The position numbers and the translations under genes are program-made. A stretch of 64,000 nucleotides of DNA, taken from contig SKCR01035536.1 of the NCBI GenBank assembly GCA_019454045.1, positions 1 to 64,000 of the forward strand, read 5' to 3'. The stretch comes from Zanthoxylum bungeanum. Lineage: Eukaryota > Streptophyta > Magnoliopsida > Sapindales > Rutaceae. The notes below the pieces were generated by a model. The model did no database searches, had not been told where the DNA came from, and worked only from the letters and a program-made list of their open reading frames with translations. Positions 36,490 through 48,545 of the stretch are shown one piece after another (position 1 is the stretch's first letter; every line of letters begins with the position of its first letter).

Positions 36490-38414
36490 AGCTGAAAAAT
36501 AATAAACGCGCATTCAACATTCATTCATCGCATATTAAAATTGTCAAACATTTAGGCATAAAATTAAACATGATGCATGATCAATGTATAATGAATTAGA
36601 AACCTAAAAGAATTACTATACCACAGTTATCTATCATCCCACAAATAAGTGCCGCCGTAGGGTAGGTCAAGTATTCACATGATAGACTGAGACATTCTCA
36701 ATTGATTAATATATCTGAAATAACTCTTATTCTTATATTAATCAACTATCGTTATTTTGATCAAAGAAGCTTTGATTAACAACTTAATCATTCCTTTGTG
36801 AGTGTGACCCATTATTTTTGAACCCTTGGACTTAACTAGTGAAGTGCCGCCGTAGGGTAGGTCAAATCATCAGATACATCTAGAGTCTCTATCCTTTCGG
36901 AATCCAAACCTGATATTGACCCAAAAAGGACACCATCCGTAGGGGGACGAAAGCAAAGCGAGGCGCCTATTGAATCTCACGTTTCTGGATAAAAATGGAG
37001 ATCACAGGATATATTGTGGTATACCCCTCTCCCACTCATTATATTAAAGTATAAAGTTTCTATCTCACTAGTATTTTATGAATTTTATATTATGCTCGGC
37101 TAAAGTCATAACCTTATTAATACTAGTTGATAATTTAGTGATCTAACCAATTTTAACTCTTAAAATTTTATTCATTAATCCGATTAGTCTCTACTAACCA
37201 ATTAACTTAATTAAACTAATATAATCAAGTTGTTATAGTGATCTAATCAATTTAACTCTTAAATTATTAATCCACTAATAGGTTTTAAAATTTAGAATTC
37301 AACTAATGGACAAAATGTCATTAAACCATTAATCGATAAAGGCACATTATTTATTCCAAAGGTATGTCGTATTATATCCCGAGTGCAGACCATATTACCA
37401 TCCATTCAGAACCGGCTATGGAATTTACGTCCGGGTTTCCATCCGATATACCAAGGAAAATAATGTACTCATAAGTTCCATTTGTTTCTAAAACTTGAAT
37501 TCGTAATTTTTAAACCTTTAAACTAATTAATCTTATTAATCTGTTTGCATGCATCTCATATTCTTATTTAACTTTTAAATTACATGAAATCATATTTTAT
37601 AACTAGAATATCATGCATATCTACATGTTATGGCATGTGAAAATGCAAGAGTAGGCACCCTAGGCTATATGACATGTTAATAAACAATTTAAAACATACA
37701 TATATTCCCATGTCTGGGCGTCACGGCGCCCATAATTCTAGAAACTAGAATTGTGCCAGCTCTGCATCGCGTTGCGACGCGACGGGACCTGCATCGCGAT
37801 GCGTGCAAGACAGAAGCAAACCAGTAGCTATTGGAATGCTTGCATCGCGACGCATAAAGGTGTGCGTCGTTACGCGCCTCTATTTCCAGAGGTTGAATTT
37901 CATAAATCCATCACATTACAAATTGCGTTGACTGGGCTCTTATTTTTCTATACTAATCTAATTAGTACAATAAATCCAGGCATCATTTGGTCTTCAAATC
38001 TTGTTCCATGGAGTGTTTTTGAGTTCTTCACGGATTTTCTCCGTCAAAAGTCCTTCGCGGCATCGGCTCCTCCAAGTTACAAATAGGGTTACATAAAGGA
38101 CTTATTACAAAGGAAATGAACTTAAAACACTTGAAAGAAGATGACCTTATGGTCTTAACTTACAACACTTGAAAGAATATGACCTTATGGTCTTACATTT
38201 TCAATGCTAAAAACAAGAGCCGGAAAAAATAACTATCAATGCAACACATTCATCACATGAATCAAAAGTAAACATTCATCACATGAACATTAAAATCATT
38301 CATCTCATGAATCTAATTGTGCCTACTCATCACAACATGCATTTTAATAATCTATATCTCATATAAATTAATAAAATTAAAATAAGAAGGGTTAAGAAAA
38401 CTTTTCAACCTTAA
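36490..38414 (-). other. Leader of B, non-coding, 1.9 kb
   Basis: No credible protein. A 23-base GC-rich word containing GCCGCCGTAGGGTAGGTC is repeated exactly at 36648-36670 and 36843-36865. 37765-37880 is rich in self-complementary CpG words such as CATCGCGATGCG and GCATCGCGACGC. The end nearest the primer site matches the family B remnant at 8468-8764. Confidence 0.7.
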
Positions 38415-38428
38415 GCTCTCGATGCCAA
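38415..38428 (-). other. Primer binding site of B
   Basis: On the minus strand TTGGCATCGAGAGC follows the LTR end TCCTACA after one base, close to the methionine-tRNA site. Confidence 0.8.
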
Positions 38429-38429
38429 T

Positions 38430-40401
38430 TGTAGGAAACGACTTTCCTTAGTGCGACGGAAGTTGCGTGTGGTGGGCACCGGCTTCGGTATGGATCTTTA
38501 AAATTTTATTTACCTTCTCCCTTTGAAGTAGTACCCGAGATCAATCCTTTGGTGTCCAACACTTGGATCAACCACTCAATCTTCCGAACTATGACTCGAA
38601 ACCAACAAACCGATGTGTGGGCTTCACTCACAAAGTTTAAACTCTAAACAATTTAGAGAAACAAGATGTCATAATGGTGTTTGGCTTTTGGAATTTCAAA
38701 CACTCTCACAACACTTGTGAATGTTTGAACTCTCTCTAATTTATCTCTTTTCTTTCTCACAACACTTGTGTGAATGAATGCAAAATGTTAATCTTAGAAG
38801 TGAGAGAAATGGTAGAGATTATATTCTCTTACACAAGCCAACCAACCTTGTCATTAAGCATCTAATACTTTCTTGCAATAGCCAACATAAAAATCTGAAT
38901 GTCATACCAAAGCATAAAAAATGATAAGTTAAAGACAAGAACTTTGTCATTAAGCAATCAATGTTTTCTTTCAATGGAAAACACATAAATGTGGAGGCCA
39001 TACCAAAGCATAAAAATGGATTAGCTAATGACAAAACTATTAGGTGTATACAAGTCACCTAATAGACATAATAAATTGGAGAGCATGGCAAGCCATATGG
39101 CTTTGTCTCCAAGGTAAATAAAAATCACCATCTCAATAATGATTAAATTACCTTCAATTATGTTGTAGTAATTATCTCATATTTATTACTAACTTGATTT
39201 TCTCATAATTAAGACTTGATTATCTCATAATCAAAGAATTCTAGAAAACATTAAGTTAAACTAATTTAACATAGTTTTCATTTGTGACAATAAATATTAT
39301 TAATCTCATTAATAATATATAAATATAATGTGAGCACATTATTAGACAATCTAATTATATTAGGTTTGCTACAGTTAATCTAGCTAGCACGGGGACCAAA
39401 TAGACCTATGGTTCCGAGCTCCAATAATTCTGAAATATTGATTAAACTTTTTAATCAAATATTACAAATTATTAACTCTATGTTATTTCACTAAAAACTC
39501 GAAGTTGAACTATTGTTATCGTAGATGGATAAAATAAACCGAACAACTTCGGTGTCCATCGATATAGTCATTACATATAGATATAGCCCTTCACGAATAT
39601 CTCATAAATCGAACCGGGTCAAAAGTCCGTTAAACCCATTTAAATATTTTGTCTCTTAAGCACCATTGATTCTATAATGAACAATTAATTCATAGAAAAT
39701 AAGAATATAAAACTTTCTATTCGTAATAGAAAAGTTGAGTGCTCAAATTGTTCAAGTCCTTAATCAACTCTTAAAAAAGATATTCCTTGTAAGAATGAGT
39801 GAATTCCATATCTATGTAAAACGTTCCCAGCTACACACCAAACCATATCCCCAAAATACGTAGTTATTGGCCGGGAATGCAACACCAACCTCACCGTAGT
39901 AAATCAAAGGACATAGTCTGTCATGCAGGAGTTCATAGTACACTCAGGATTAAGATCGAATCCATATATGACCATCTATTAGATAAAATGAATTTCTTCG
40001 GTTAACGGATATTAAAAGAAATTCGTATTTATCTGAGTCTAGTCCTATATGATCTCATCATACAAGGTGCCTCCATTCCCATGTCACTACATGAACGATC
40101 CCAGATCAAGGTCGTCATACAAGTATAGAATGGACCGCAGCTATAGATAAACCACAAACAAAGTATCCTCTTTGTTTTCTCTCTACGGACTACTTAGATT
40201 ACTAACTTCAGACATAAACCCTCTTGTGCATCAAACATACACTAAGTCTGAAGGTACAATAGTAATCAAGGTAAACAAGACAATTGAACAATATGCGATA
40301 TAAATCAAACAACTTTGATAAAATGAATAATGCATTTATTATTATTACAATAATCAATTTCATTTTACAATACATGAAGCTTTAGGACATAAATCTCAAT
40401 A
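38430..40401 (-). repeat. 5' LTR of B, 1,972 bp
   Basis: On the plus strand it runs from TGTAGGAAACGAC to CATAAATCTCAATA. The outer end has changed from ...CAACA to ...CAATA. It has an unbroken copy of the hAT target site. Element E follows directly. Confidence 0.88.
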
Positions 40402-41760
40402 GATACTACAACCCATGCCATTCATAATAACAATAAGGCCTCGACGGAACGAATCTAGCCCCGAGCTAATATAATCACTTGACCACAAGAGAATGATCCT
40501 TGTGCTATTCATACAATAATAGGGTCTCAGTGGGACATACCCAACCCCGAGCCATTCATACACAATAATAGGGCCACGGTGGGATATACCCAACCTCGAG
40601 CCATTCACACACAACAACAGGGCCTTAGTGGGACATATTCAATCCCGAGCCATTCAATAAACATGGCCACAAGGGAATGGTCCCTCATTGTGCTATTCAC
40701 ATAATAATAAGGCCTCGGTGGGACGTTCCAAACTCCGAGCCATTCAATAAACATGGCCACTAGGGCATGTTCCTTCCATGTGCCATTCACACAAAAATAG
40801 GGCATCGATAGGACATACCTAACCCCGAGTTATTCAAACTAGAAAGAACTCGAGGGAAGATTTTCAACCTCAAGCCATCCTCACAAACCCTGGTGATGGC
40901 ATCTCACATTATATTGCACAAAAATAAAATAAAATGACAAGTATAATGTGGGTGACGTATCACGTACTCCGTACTGACCCAAAAATATCGAGGTAACTGA
41001 GGGAGCGTCATGTTACATGTTACTTAAAATAAAAATTTTGAACCGCGTAGTCCAAATATCTTGGCGAACCGTGCTTTGGATTAGGGGGTGGCCAATGCCA
41101 TGAGGCCATTCTCCTCTTCATGATAGGCAAGCCCCAAGTATGCAAATGCCACAAAGACCTGCTAGTCTTCCAAGTACTATGCTCTTACGGATCCAAAAAG
41201 GGATAGTCAGCGCCATGGAGGCATTGCCCCTCCTTATGCTAGGCAGATCTCGAGGCTACAAACGATATAGAGGCATGTAGGCCTTCCCCGTGCTATGTAC
41301 CTCTAACTCTCTATATGAGCGGAAAATGCCATGGGAAAATATCCCTCCCCATGCTATGCAAACTCAAGGTTACTATAGTACCTTACAGCTATCTTCAAAC
41401 TATACATGCTGTGTTTACCTTGGGGCACCAAGTGCCATGCCGACTCTTCCCCCAGTGTGCTATAGAGGTTCGAGGTGCCAAATGCCATGCAGGTTTTCTT
41501 GATCTATCCTCAAAGTTGCAAGTCATTGGGTATTAACGTTCCTATCCATGGCCTTTGATAATGTCACTGGGTTGGTGTGCCATAGGGATGCACGTTTTCC
41601 TCACGCTTGTCTTGCACCCCTTGCTGATTCCGATCACGAGTATTTCCCAAAAATATTAAATAAATCTTTCTCATTCAAATAACGAACAAATGTGTATGGG
41701 TACAAGTCTTTATTATGATGGAAAAGCTTTTTCTTATATATTTAGGGATCTACTGCCCTT
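40402..41760 (-). repeat. Tandem-repeat zone after pol of E
   Basis: 40420-40860 holds diverged units of the form GGCCTCGGTGGGACATACC...CCCGAGCCATTCA, and 41070-41560 holds units around CGCCATGGAGGCATTGCCCC...GTGCTATGC. The same two kinds of unit make up the repeat zone of D (51913-53860). No protein is credible. B cuts the zone at 40401, and the 3' LTR of E is not found beyond it. Confidence 0.75.
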
Positions 41761-41789
41761 CTTACAACTCTTCGTGGGTCATTTTAAGA

Positions 41790-44700
41790 TAGGCTCTATT
41801 GAATACCTCTGCAACATCTCTGCGTTCCAAGGGTTCTTGAGCCGGGTGCCATCAAGCTGCTCCAAGTGATAGGCACCCGACCTGATAACCTATGCCACAT
41901 TGTAAGGTCTTTCCCATTTTGCTCCCAATGAGCCTTCCTTAGGTTTCTTTGTATTCAGAGTGACTCGCCTTAAAACCTAGTCTATGTGACGAAAGGTTCA
42001 CATTCGGACCCCTTTGTTGTATAAACGAGCCATTTTTTACTGATAGGCGGCCACTGTGAGCGCCGATCTTTCTCTTTTATCCTCAAACAGGTCAATATGA
42101 TGCTTGGGGATATTTTCATCTCGTTCTCCTTCAAATTACTAGACCTGATGGGTCGTCATCCCGATCTTTGCTGGGATTACTGCCTCATATCTGTAGGCCA
42201 ATGAAAATGAGGTTTCTCATTTGGAGTCTTTGTAAGATGTCATGTGCGCCCACAACCCATAGGCAGTGGTCTAATAAGATCCAAACCCCATTGGGCAATT
42301 GGTCAAGGACTTGACATAGTCGTCATCTGCTCGGGTGGTTGTCGGGGTATCTTAGCATTCTTCTAACATCTATAATATACTCGGGCTATATTGAGACCGT
42401 CTTGATGCATCATCGGCTAGTAAAAACCTTACTTGAGTGCTTTATTGGCAATAGATTTCCTACCAACATGACTCCCACATATACCTTCTTGGATTTCCCT
42501 CAACACATAAATAGCCTCTTCAAGCCCCAAACACCTTAAATATGGTATCGTGTAACCCTTTCTGTAAAATACTTCATCCATCAGGAAAAAAATGGGCACC
42601 TACTACTTCAGCTTCCTTATTTTCTTCTTGTCCCCTGGTAAATCACCGGACTCCAGGTACTTATTGATCGGGTCCATCCAAGTTGGCTAAACTTCAACCT
42701 CTACTTCCATCACATTTGATCCTCACACACTATTTGGTTCAAGGATCTCCAAGAGAATGACCCAAGATATTTTAAACTTGATGGATGATGCCATCCGGGC
42801 CAACGAATATGTCTGTTGGTTGCTCTCCCAACCGACTTGCTTCTTTACCTCCATGAGGTAAGCTATCATATTAAGCTCCATTGCTTGAAACCAATCATTC
42901 AACTGCTGGACAACCAGCTATGAATCACTTTTCACAACCACATCTCTAACCCCGACCGACTTATAGAGCCTCAGACTAGCCGTGATCACCTCGTACTCAC
43001 CTTCATTATTAGTTGCCTAAAAAAAATCTCAAGGCATAACTTAACTCATTGTCACGCCCATTATTGAGGATGACACCAGCCTCATATCTTTGTGAGCTGA
43101 CCGATCCATCAACAAATAATTCTCATTCCTCCTCTTCCCTGACCACCATGACTTGGGGCCCGATGAATTTTTCCACACAGTCAACTAGAGTTTGCCCATT
43201 GATTGACACATGGGGCAGGTATCATATATTATTAAGCTCTACTGACCACTTTAATAGACGACCTGGGTCTCAAGTTTATGCAATATTTGTCTAAGTGGGT
43301 GGTCGGTACATACTCCGATGGGGTGAGCTTGGAAGTATAGATATAACTTCCTAGCTGCTGCAACTAATGATAGTGCCATCAACTCATGGGCCGAATATCG
43401 GGTTTTTTCCACATCTAATAATGCCTTGCTAGAATAATAAACTGGCCTATGAATTTTATCCATTTCTTGTACTAATACTGATTCTAAAACATGCTTTGAA
43501 ACAACTAAGTACATAAATAACATCTTACACGAAATTGGCTTGGCAAAGAGTGGGGGTCGGGTTAGGTACACTTTAAGCTGCTGAAAATCATCCTCACACT
43601 CGATCATCCACTCGACATCCTTCTTTGCCTTCTTGATCAGCTGAAAGAAGACATGACAGTTATCGGTGGCCTTAGAAATGAATCTATTAAGCGCTGCTAC
43701 CCGACCAGTCAAGCTATGCACTTCTTTTACTGTCTTTGGTGATTTAAAGTCTAACACTCCCTTATTCTTCTGAGGATTTACCTCGATGCCTCTAGCACTG
43801 ACCATGTACCCCCAAAAATTTCCCGATGATACTCTAAAAGCACACTTCTCTGGATTCAATCTCATCTCATATTTTCTCAGGAGTTCAAAAGTTTCTATGA
43901 GGTCCTTCAAATGATCATTGGGCAACACTGTCATTGTAATCATGTCATCGACATAAACCTATATTGTTTTATCGATGAGGGGTTTCAAAACCCGATTTAC
44001 TAGCCTTGATATGTCGCTAATGTATTCTTCAGCCCAAATGACATCACCTTGTAGGTATACAACCTTTGATTTATGATAAAAAGTTGTCTTTTCTTCATTA
44101 TTGGGAAATATTTTGATATGATTGTATTCTGAAAATGCATCCATGAAACTTAGCAGCCTATTGAAAGCCGTTGAATCCATCAGTTGGTCCACTTTAGGAA
44201 GTATTAAGCCGCTCTTTGGGCAAGTCTTGTTCAAATTGGAGAAATCCACACACATTCTCCATTTGTCAATGGCCTTCTTCACCAATACCATGTTTGATAC
44301 CCACTCCAGATACTTGACTTCTCTTATAAATCCAACCTGCATCAACTTATCCACCTCTGCGTGAATGGCCTCGTACCATTCCTGAATTAAGGTCATTCTC
44401 TTCTGCTTCACTGGCTTATAAGCCTGGTCTATTGACAGGCGGTGACTGATGACCCAAATATCTTTCCCGGGCATATCTTTGTGGCTCTATGCGAAGATAT
44501 CTGTATATTCCCTCAGGAGGTTTATGGGCTTCCTCTTTAGACTTTGTTCCAACCCGACCCCAACCTTGACTACCTCATCCGAGCCAAATAGCTCCATTGA
44601 CTCTAACTTCTCTCCTACTTCTCCATACTGCATGAGGTCATCGGGTCGGGGATCGGTGGATTTCACCTCAACTGCATCATCTTGTTTTTCCTTCATCTTC

Positions 44701-45340
44701 TGCCATGCGATATCATCAATACATAGGGTTTTTTTGTATTTGGTTGCAAACTAACTCTTGGCCACTTTCCAGCTACCGCACACTACCCCAACCATTTCTC
44801 TGATCGGGAACTTCAACTTCAAGTAATAGCTCGACATAGCTACTCTCGATTTCATCATGAAGGGAATCCCTAAAATCACTCGGTAACTACTTAGACAATC
44901 TACTACAGTGAAGTACATCATTATAATTCGAGCACATGAGGTTGTCTCAATGGTCATTTTCAAATGTACCTGGCCTAATCTTTAGATCCCCTAAACTCGT
45001 ACAATGGTATTACATCCTGGATCAAAGTGGTGAACTCCACTCCCAGCCCATTCAAGGCCTTATTGTATATAATGTCCATTACACTACAAGGGTCCACCAA
45101 TATTATGTCTACCATGACCCGCCGATGTTGGCCTTGATTATTAATGCGTCATCATGAGGGTAACTCACCCCTTGATCATCCTCATCTTTAAATATTATTG
45201 GCATCGACATGGACTTTTGAATTCTCGAGGTTTTCTCAATGGTCATCACGTCGGGGCTATTGATTCGACATTAATTCTTCCTTGCTCGATTTGAGTCTCC
45301 TGCCAATGTCATCCCCCAGCAATGGTGAACATTGGCCTCT
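41790..45340 (-). pseudogene. pol of gypsy E (PR-RT-RH-aRH-IN), broken
   Basis: Protease (45180-44760) reads LVDPCSVMDIIY where the usual site is DxGSSxDIIY, so the active site is damaged. Reverse transcriptase and RNase H lie at 44474-43251 in two long open pieces split by one stop. The pieces include RMCVDFSNLNKTCPK and YVDDMITM, with RPVYYSSKALLDVEKTRY in RNase H. A second RNase H follows (43170-42780), shown by LLVDGSVSS and ATNNEGEYEVITASL. Integrase (42600-41790) shows RKGYTIPYLRCL and PWPIAQWGLDLIRPLP in shifting frames. The product would copy and integrate element DNA. Confidence 0.83.
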
Positions 45341-46090
45341 GAGCTCTTCTCTACCTCGTATACTTGGCCTCATAAACAATGAATTATTTGAGGTAGTCAC
45401 TCCACACCAGGTCCTCCACTTATTCCCACATGTCTCTGCAGCTCTTGGTGTTATGTCTCATTGTATTGTGACGCACACAATAGGCTCTAGTGTCCCTTTT
45501 TCTCTACCAGGAGCCTTCTCGAGTCGAGCTCTGTCAATAGTCTTTTATCCTGTATTTCCTGAGCTATCTGTGACAAAGACTTATTTAGGACAGTGTATGT
45601 TGTCCCTCCGTGACATGTGCAACCTTGATCAGAGGCCTTTTCTCGGGTGCTGGGTTTCCCTGAGTCATGGGCCTGAATTCCTACCGCCTCAAATCTCGTC
45701 CCTTCCATCCACCGCCACCATCGTGATGTATGTCTAGCCTTGATTCTTTCTTCTCCCGAGCCATACCTCCTCGAGCTATCTTCTTTTCTTCCTTGAACAA
45801 CACAAACCTTATTGCATATTCCAAGATTTTTGTGTAGTCCGGAACCTTCTGAATCCTAAGGTGAGACCACAATCTCCCAACCCTCAGTGCTCCCTCAGAG
45901 CTTTCCAATGCCTCTAAGGACTCATATGCCCCCACTTCCAATACCAGATTATGCTATTTATCTATGAAGTTCTTTAGTGTCCCGTCGTCACGCTGCTTTT
46001 TCATCCTCAGTGACCCATTATTTTCCTGGGTTCACACGCCCCATTGAAGTGGAGCACAAAAGATTTCCTCAACTTGGAGAAACTATTGAT

Positions 46091-46095
46091 ACTTC
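46091..46095. repeat. Target duplication ACTTC, left of solo LTR
   Basis: ACTTC lies here and at 48541-48545. Confidence 0.85.
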
Positions 46096-46205
46096 TGTAG
46101 GCACTGCATTTTTACACATAAGTCCCTATGATGAGTCTCATTTTGGAGACACTACCTTTTAAGTCACGGAGGTCACGGGAAACGGACATCGGAAGGGGAA
46201 ATTCA

Positions 46206-46325
46206 GAATAAACAAGGTTCACTGTTTTCGTTCGTGCTGCGTTCGTTTTTACGTTCGAACGTCAAACGGATTGCGGGCGTTCGTGCCGCGTTCTAGGAAG
46301 CGTTCGAACGGTGTCGGTAATTCTG
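46206..46325. repeat. TTCGAACG word cluster at the start of the solo LTR
   Basis: GTTCGTGCTGCGTTCG, ACGTTCGAACGTCAAACG, GCGTTCGTGCCGCGTTC and GCGTTCGAACGG follow within 120 bases, sharing words with the tandem array at 47714-47995. Confidence 0.7.
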
Positions 46326-46781
46326 GTTTTGCTGCTAGCCTCACATCCAGCCCAATTAGCCCCCCAAAGCCCATAAAACACATCCCAATTTAAATAAATA
46401 AATATTAATTAAAACATTAACTAAGTAATATAATAATTAAATTAATTAAATAATTAAATAAAACAGATACCAAACATAAAATAAACAAATACCAACTTAA
46501 ACTAAAATCATGCCTAAATTAAACAAATCACATACTAAATCAAAATATAATCATGCCTAATTAAAATCAATCAACCAATTATATCCCAATCTAATAAGAT
46601 TATTCCCAAACTTAAAATATTGTATTCCTAAACCAAGCCAATCAAATATTCAACCTTCCTATCTAGCCAAGATTTGTCCCCCCTCAATCTTTGACTTCCC
46701 TTAACCAAACCAAATCAAATCTCTTGCTTCCCTTATCCAACACCAAATCAAATCCCTTTCCTTGTCAAACCTAACCCTTTG

Positions 46782-46792
46782 CCTATAAAAAG
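46782..46792 (+). promoter_or_regulatory. TATA box of the solo LTR
   Basis: CCTATAAAAAG precedes a C/A-rich stretch, as in plant LTR promoters. Transcription would start about 30 bases downstream. Confidence 0.5.
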
Positions 46793-47713
46793 AACCCTTC
46801 ACCAACCTTCTCAACCGTAGTCCCTAGTCCTTAGCTACTAGCTAGTCCCTAACTCACACACAACACACATAAAAATTACAGGAAGAAGACACCCAAAAAG
46901 AGTAAGCAAAAGATAAAGAGGAACGGCAGCGAAACCACAAGGAAACAGTAGCAAAACGGACTCAAAACAGCAAGACAACGAACGAGAACAGTGAACCAGT
47001 GAACCGGGAGAGTTGCGGAGCATCCACCCTTCCGACGATCGTGTACCGTACATCCGAGAGGTGATTTAAAAGGTTAGACCTGAGGGTACCTTTTCATTAG
47101 TTTATATTCGTTTTTTTATTATTATTAAATTCTATTCGCATGAGAGTCGTTTATAGATGCATGTTGTGGCTTGAATGAAATGGAAGAGTGTCGTCTCTTG
47201 TGGTATATAGGATGGAAACCCAGACGTAAATTCCGTAGCCGAATCCGAATGGACGGTAGTGCGGTCTGTACTTGGGATACAACTCCACGTACCACTTGAG
47301 TAAACGGCACCTTCTCTTGTTTTGTGTTGCTTTTATTTATTTATTTTTCGTCATTTAAATTATGCATGTTGCTCATTTATGCATGACTCAATCGAGCGCA
47401 TGGGCTTAGTAAGTGGAATGAAAGATCCCCTATGGGGAGGGGTTAAAGCCCTTTACCACGATGCTTTGCCGCGCCGGTTGATGTGTGTTCGGTTGGATGC
47501 AAGACACGTTCAATCGGACATACTTAGAATAATATGATTGTCTTTATGTTTATATGCATGATGTGATGTGACGCGCATGGGCTTAGTATGTTGGTCTAAA
47601 GGTCCTCTCTTTGAGAGATCAAGAGCCCCAAAAGGCCACCTTTACGGCAGTACTTCGCCGCGCCCCTTTATTTTGTTGTTTATGTATTGCGTCCTATTTC
47701 ATGCATCAGGTCT

Positions 47714-47995
47714 GTTCCCGTTCGAACGCGTTTACGAACGCAACTCGAACGCGCATACATTTTTGCCTTATCATGCATCAGGTCTCATTTCCGTTCGAAC
47801 GCGTTACGAACGCCATACGAACGCGAGCATTCTGTTTCATTTCCGTTCGAACGCGTTATCAAACGCCATACGAACGCGAGCATTCTGTTTCATTTCCGTT
47901 CGAACGCGTTTACGAACGCTACTCGAACGTAAGCATTCTGTCTCATTTTCGTTCGAACGCGTTTACGAACGCTACACGAACGCACACACACTGAA
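47714..47995. repeat. 52-53-bp tandem array with TTCGAACG cores
   Basis: Five units of the form TTCCGTTCGAACGCGTT...ACGAACGC...CGAACGCGAGCATTCTG. The last four have periods of 52-53 bases; the first is longer. Each unit contains the palindromes TTCGAA and AACGCGTT. The lack of stops opens all three plus-strand frames. Confidence 0.85.
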
Positions 47996-48540
47996 CTGAG
48001 TCTGTCTTATCATATTCATGCATAATTGCCTCTTGGTTGATCTTTCTTGTGTCATATAGCCAACCGTATTATTTGTATCCCTGCATTTATCCATTCTATG
48101 TGTTTTTGGGATTGTATTCAAGCATGATTAGGCTGTTAGCATGTTATTTGGTTAATAGGTTCATGAGATAGTACTCAAGCATGATTATGTTGTTCTTAGT
48201 TTTCCATATCATAGGATTGAAATATGTTCATGAGATTGCCATGTGATGTTGCATGTTGTGATGAACTTGTTGATGTATGCATATGAATTTAGAAGCATGA
48301 TATTTTTGGAAATAAATGTTATTTAAGCCTGGTTAAATTATTACATAAATCCTTTTATTACAAGTCACATAAGTAAGGGACCATTCCGAACCCAACGGTT
48401 TGAGGTCTTCCCTTGCGAGGGGTGAGTGCGGCCTTAAATCTTTGTCCCGGTTCACACCGGGTGGCGACTCCATATTATTTAGTACTTCCCAACTAGGCCG
48501 CGAGCCTAGGAACGGCGTCGTCCAGTTTCTGTGTCCCACA

Positions 48541-48545
48541 ACTTC
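48541..48545. repeat. Target duplication ACTTC, right of solo LTR
   Basis: Second copy of 46091-46095. Confidence 0.85.

Larger units (their letters stand above)
29386..40401 (-). mobile_element. Ty1/copia retrotransposon B with nested hAT
   Basis: A minus-strand copia element. Its 5' LTR is 38430-40401, followed inward by a primer site, a 1.9-kb leader, gag, pol, a polypurine tract and a 3' LTR at 29386-32518. The 3' LTR lacks about the last 35 bases at its outer end, where repeat C begins, so no target duplication can be seen. It carries a 1.2-kb hAT insertion. On the right B sits in element E, which it truncates. Without the hAT element the 3' LTR would be about 1.95 kb, matching the 1.97-kb 5' LTR. 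Confidence 0.88.
46096..48540 (+). mobile_element. Solo LTR, 2,445 bp, inserted in gag of E
   Basis: Begins TGTAGGCACTG, ends GTGTCCCACA and is flanked by ACTTC on both sides. Collinearity of the flanks with gag of D confirms the borders. No primer site, polypurine tract or coding region is inside, so it is the product of recombination between two LTRs. A TATA-like CCTATAAAAAG at 46782 on the plus strand supports this orientation. GGTGGCGACTCC near 48461 is common near the ends of long gypsy LTRs. Short frames at 47568-47999 merely follow tandem repeats. Confidence 0.87.

Noticed and set aside
44122..44364. Plus-strand frames opposite gypsy pol and gag of E and D
   Set aside because: Mirror frames of minus-strand coding sequence, with no domain of their own.
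47568..47999. Three overlapping plus-strand frames of up to 143 residues with repeated FERVYER-like or RSNAFTNA-like peptides
   Set aside because: They follow a tandem array whose units lack stop codons, and the period of 52-53 is not a multiple of three, so all frames open by chance inside a solo LTR.
48440..48540. GGTGGCGACTCC near the end of the solo LTR as a primer site
   Set aside because: It lies inside the LTR borders fixed by the ACTTC duplications, so it cannot be the primer site of this copy.
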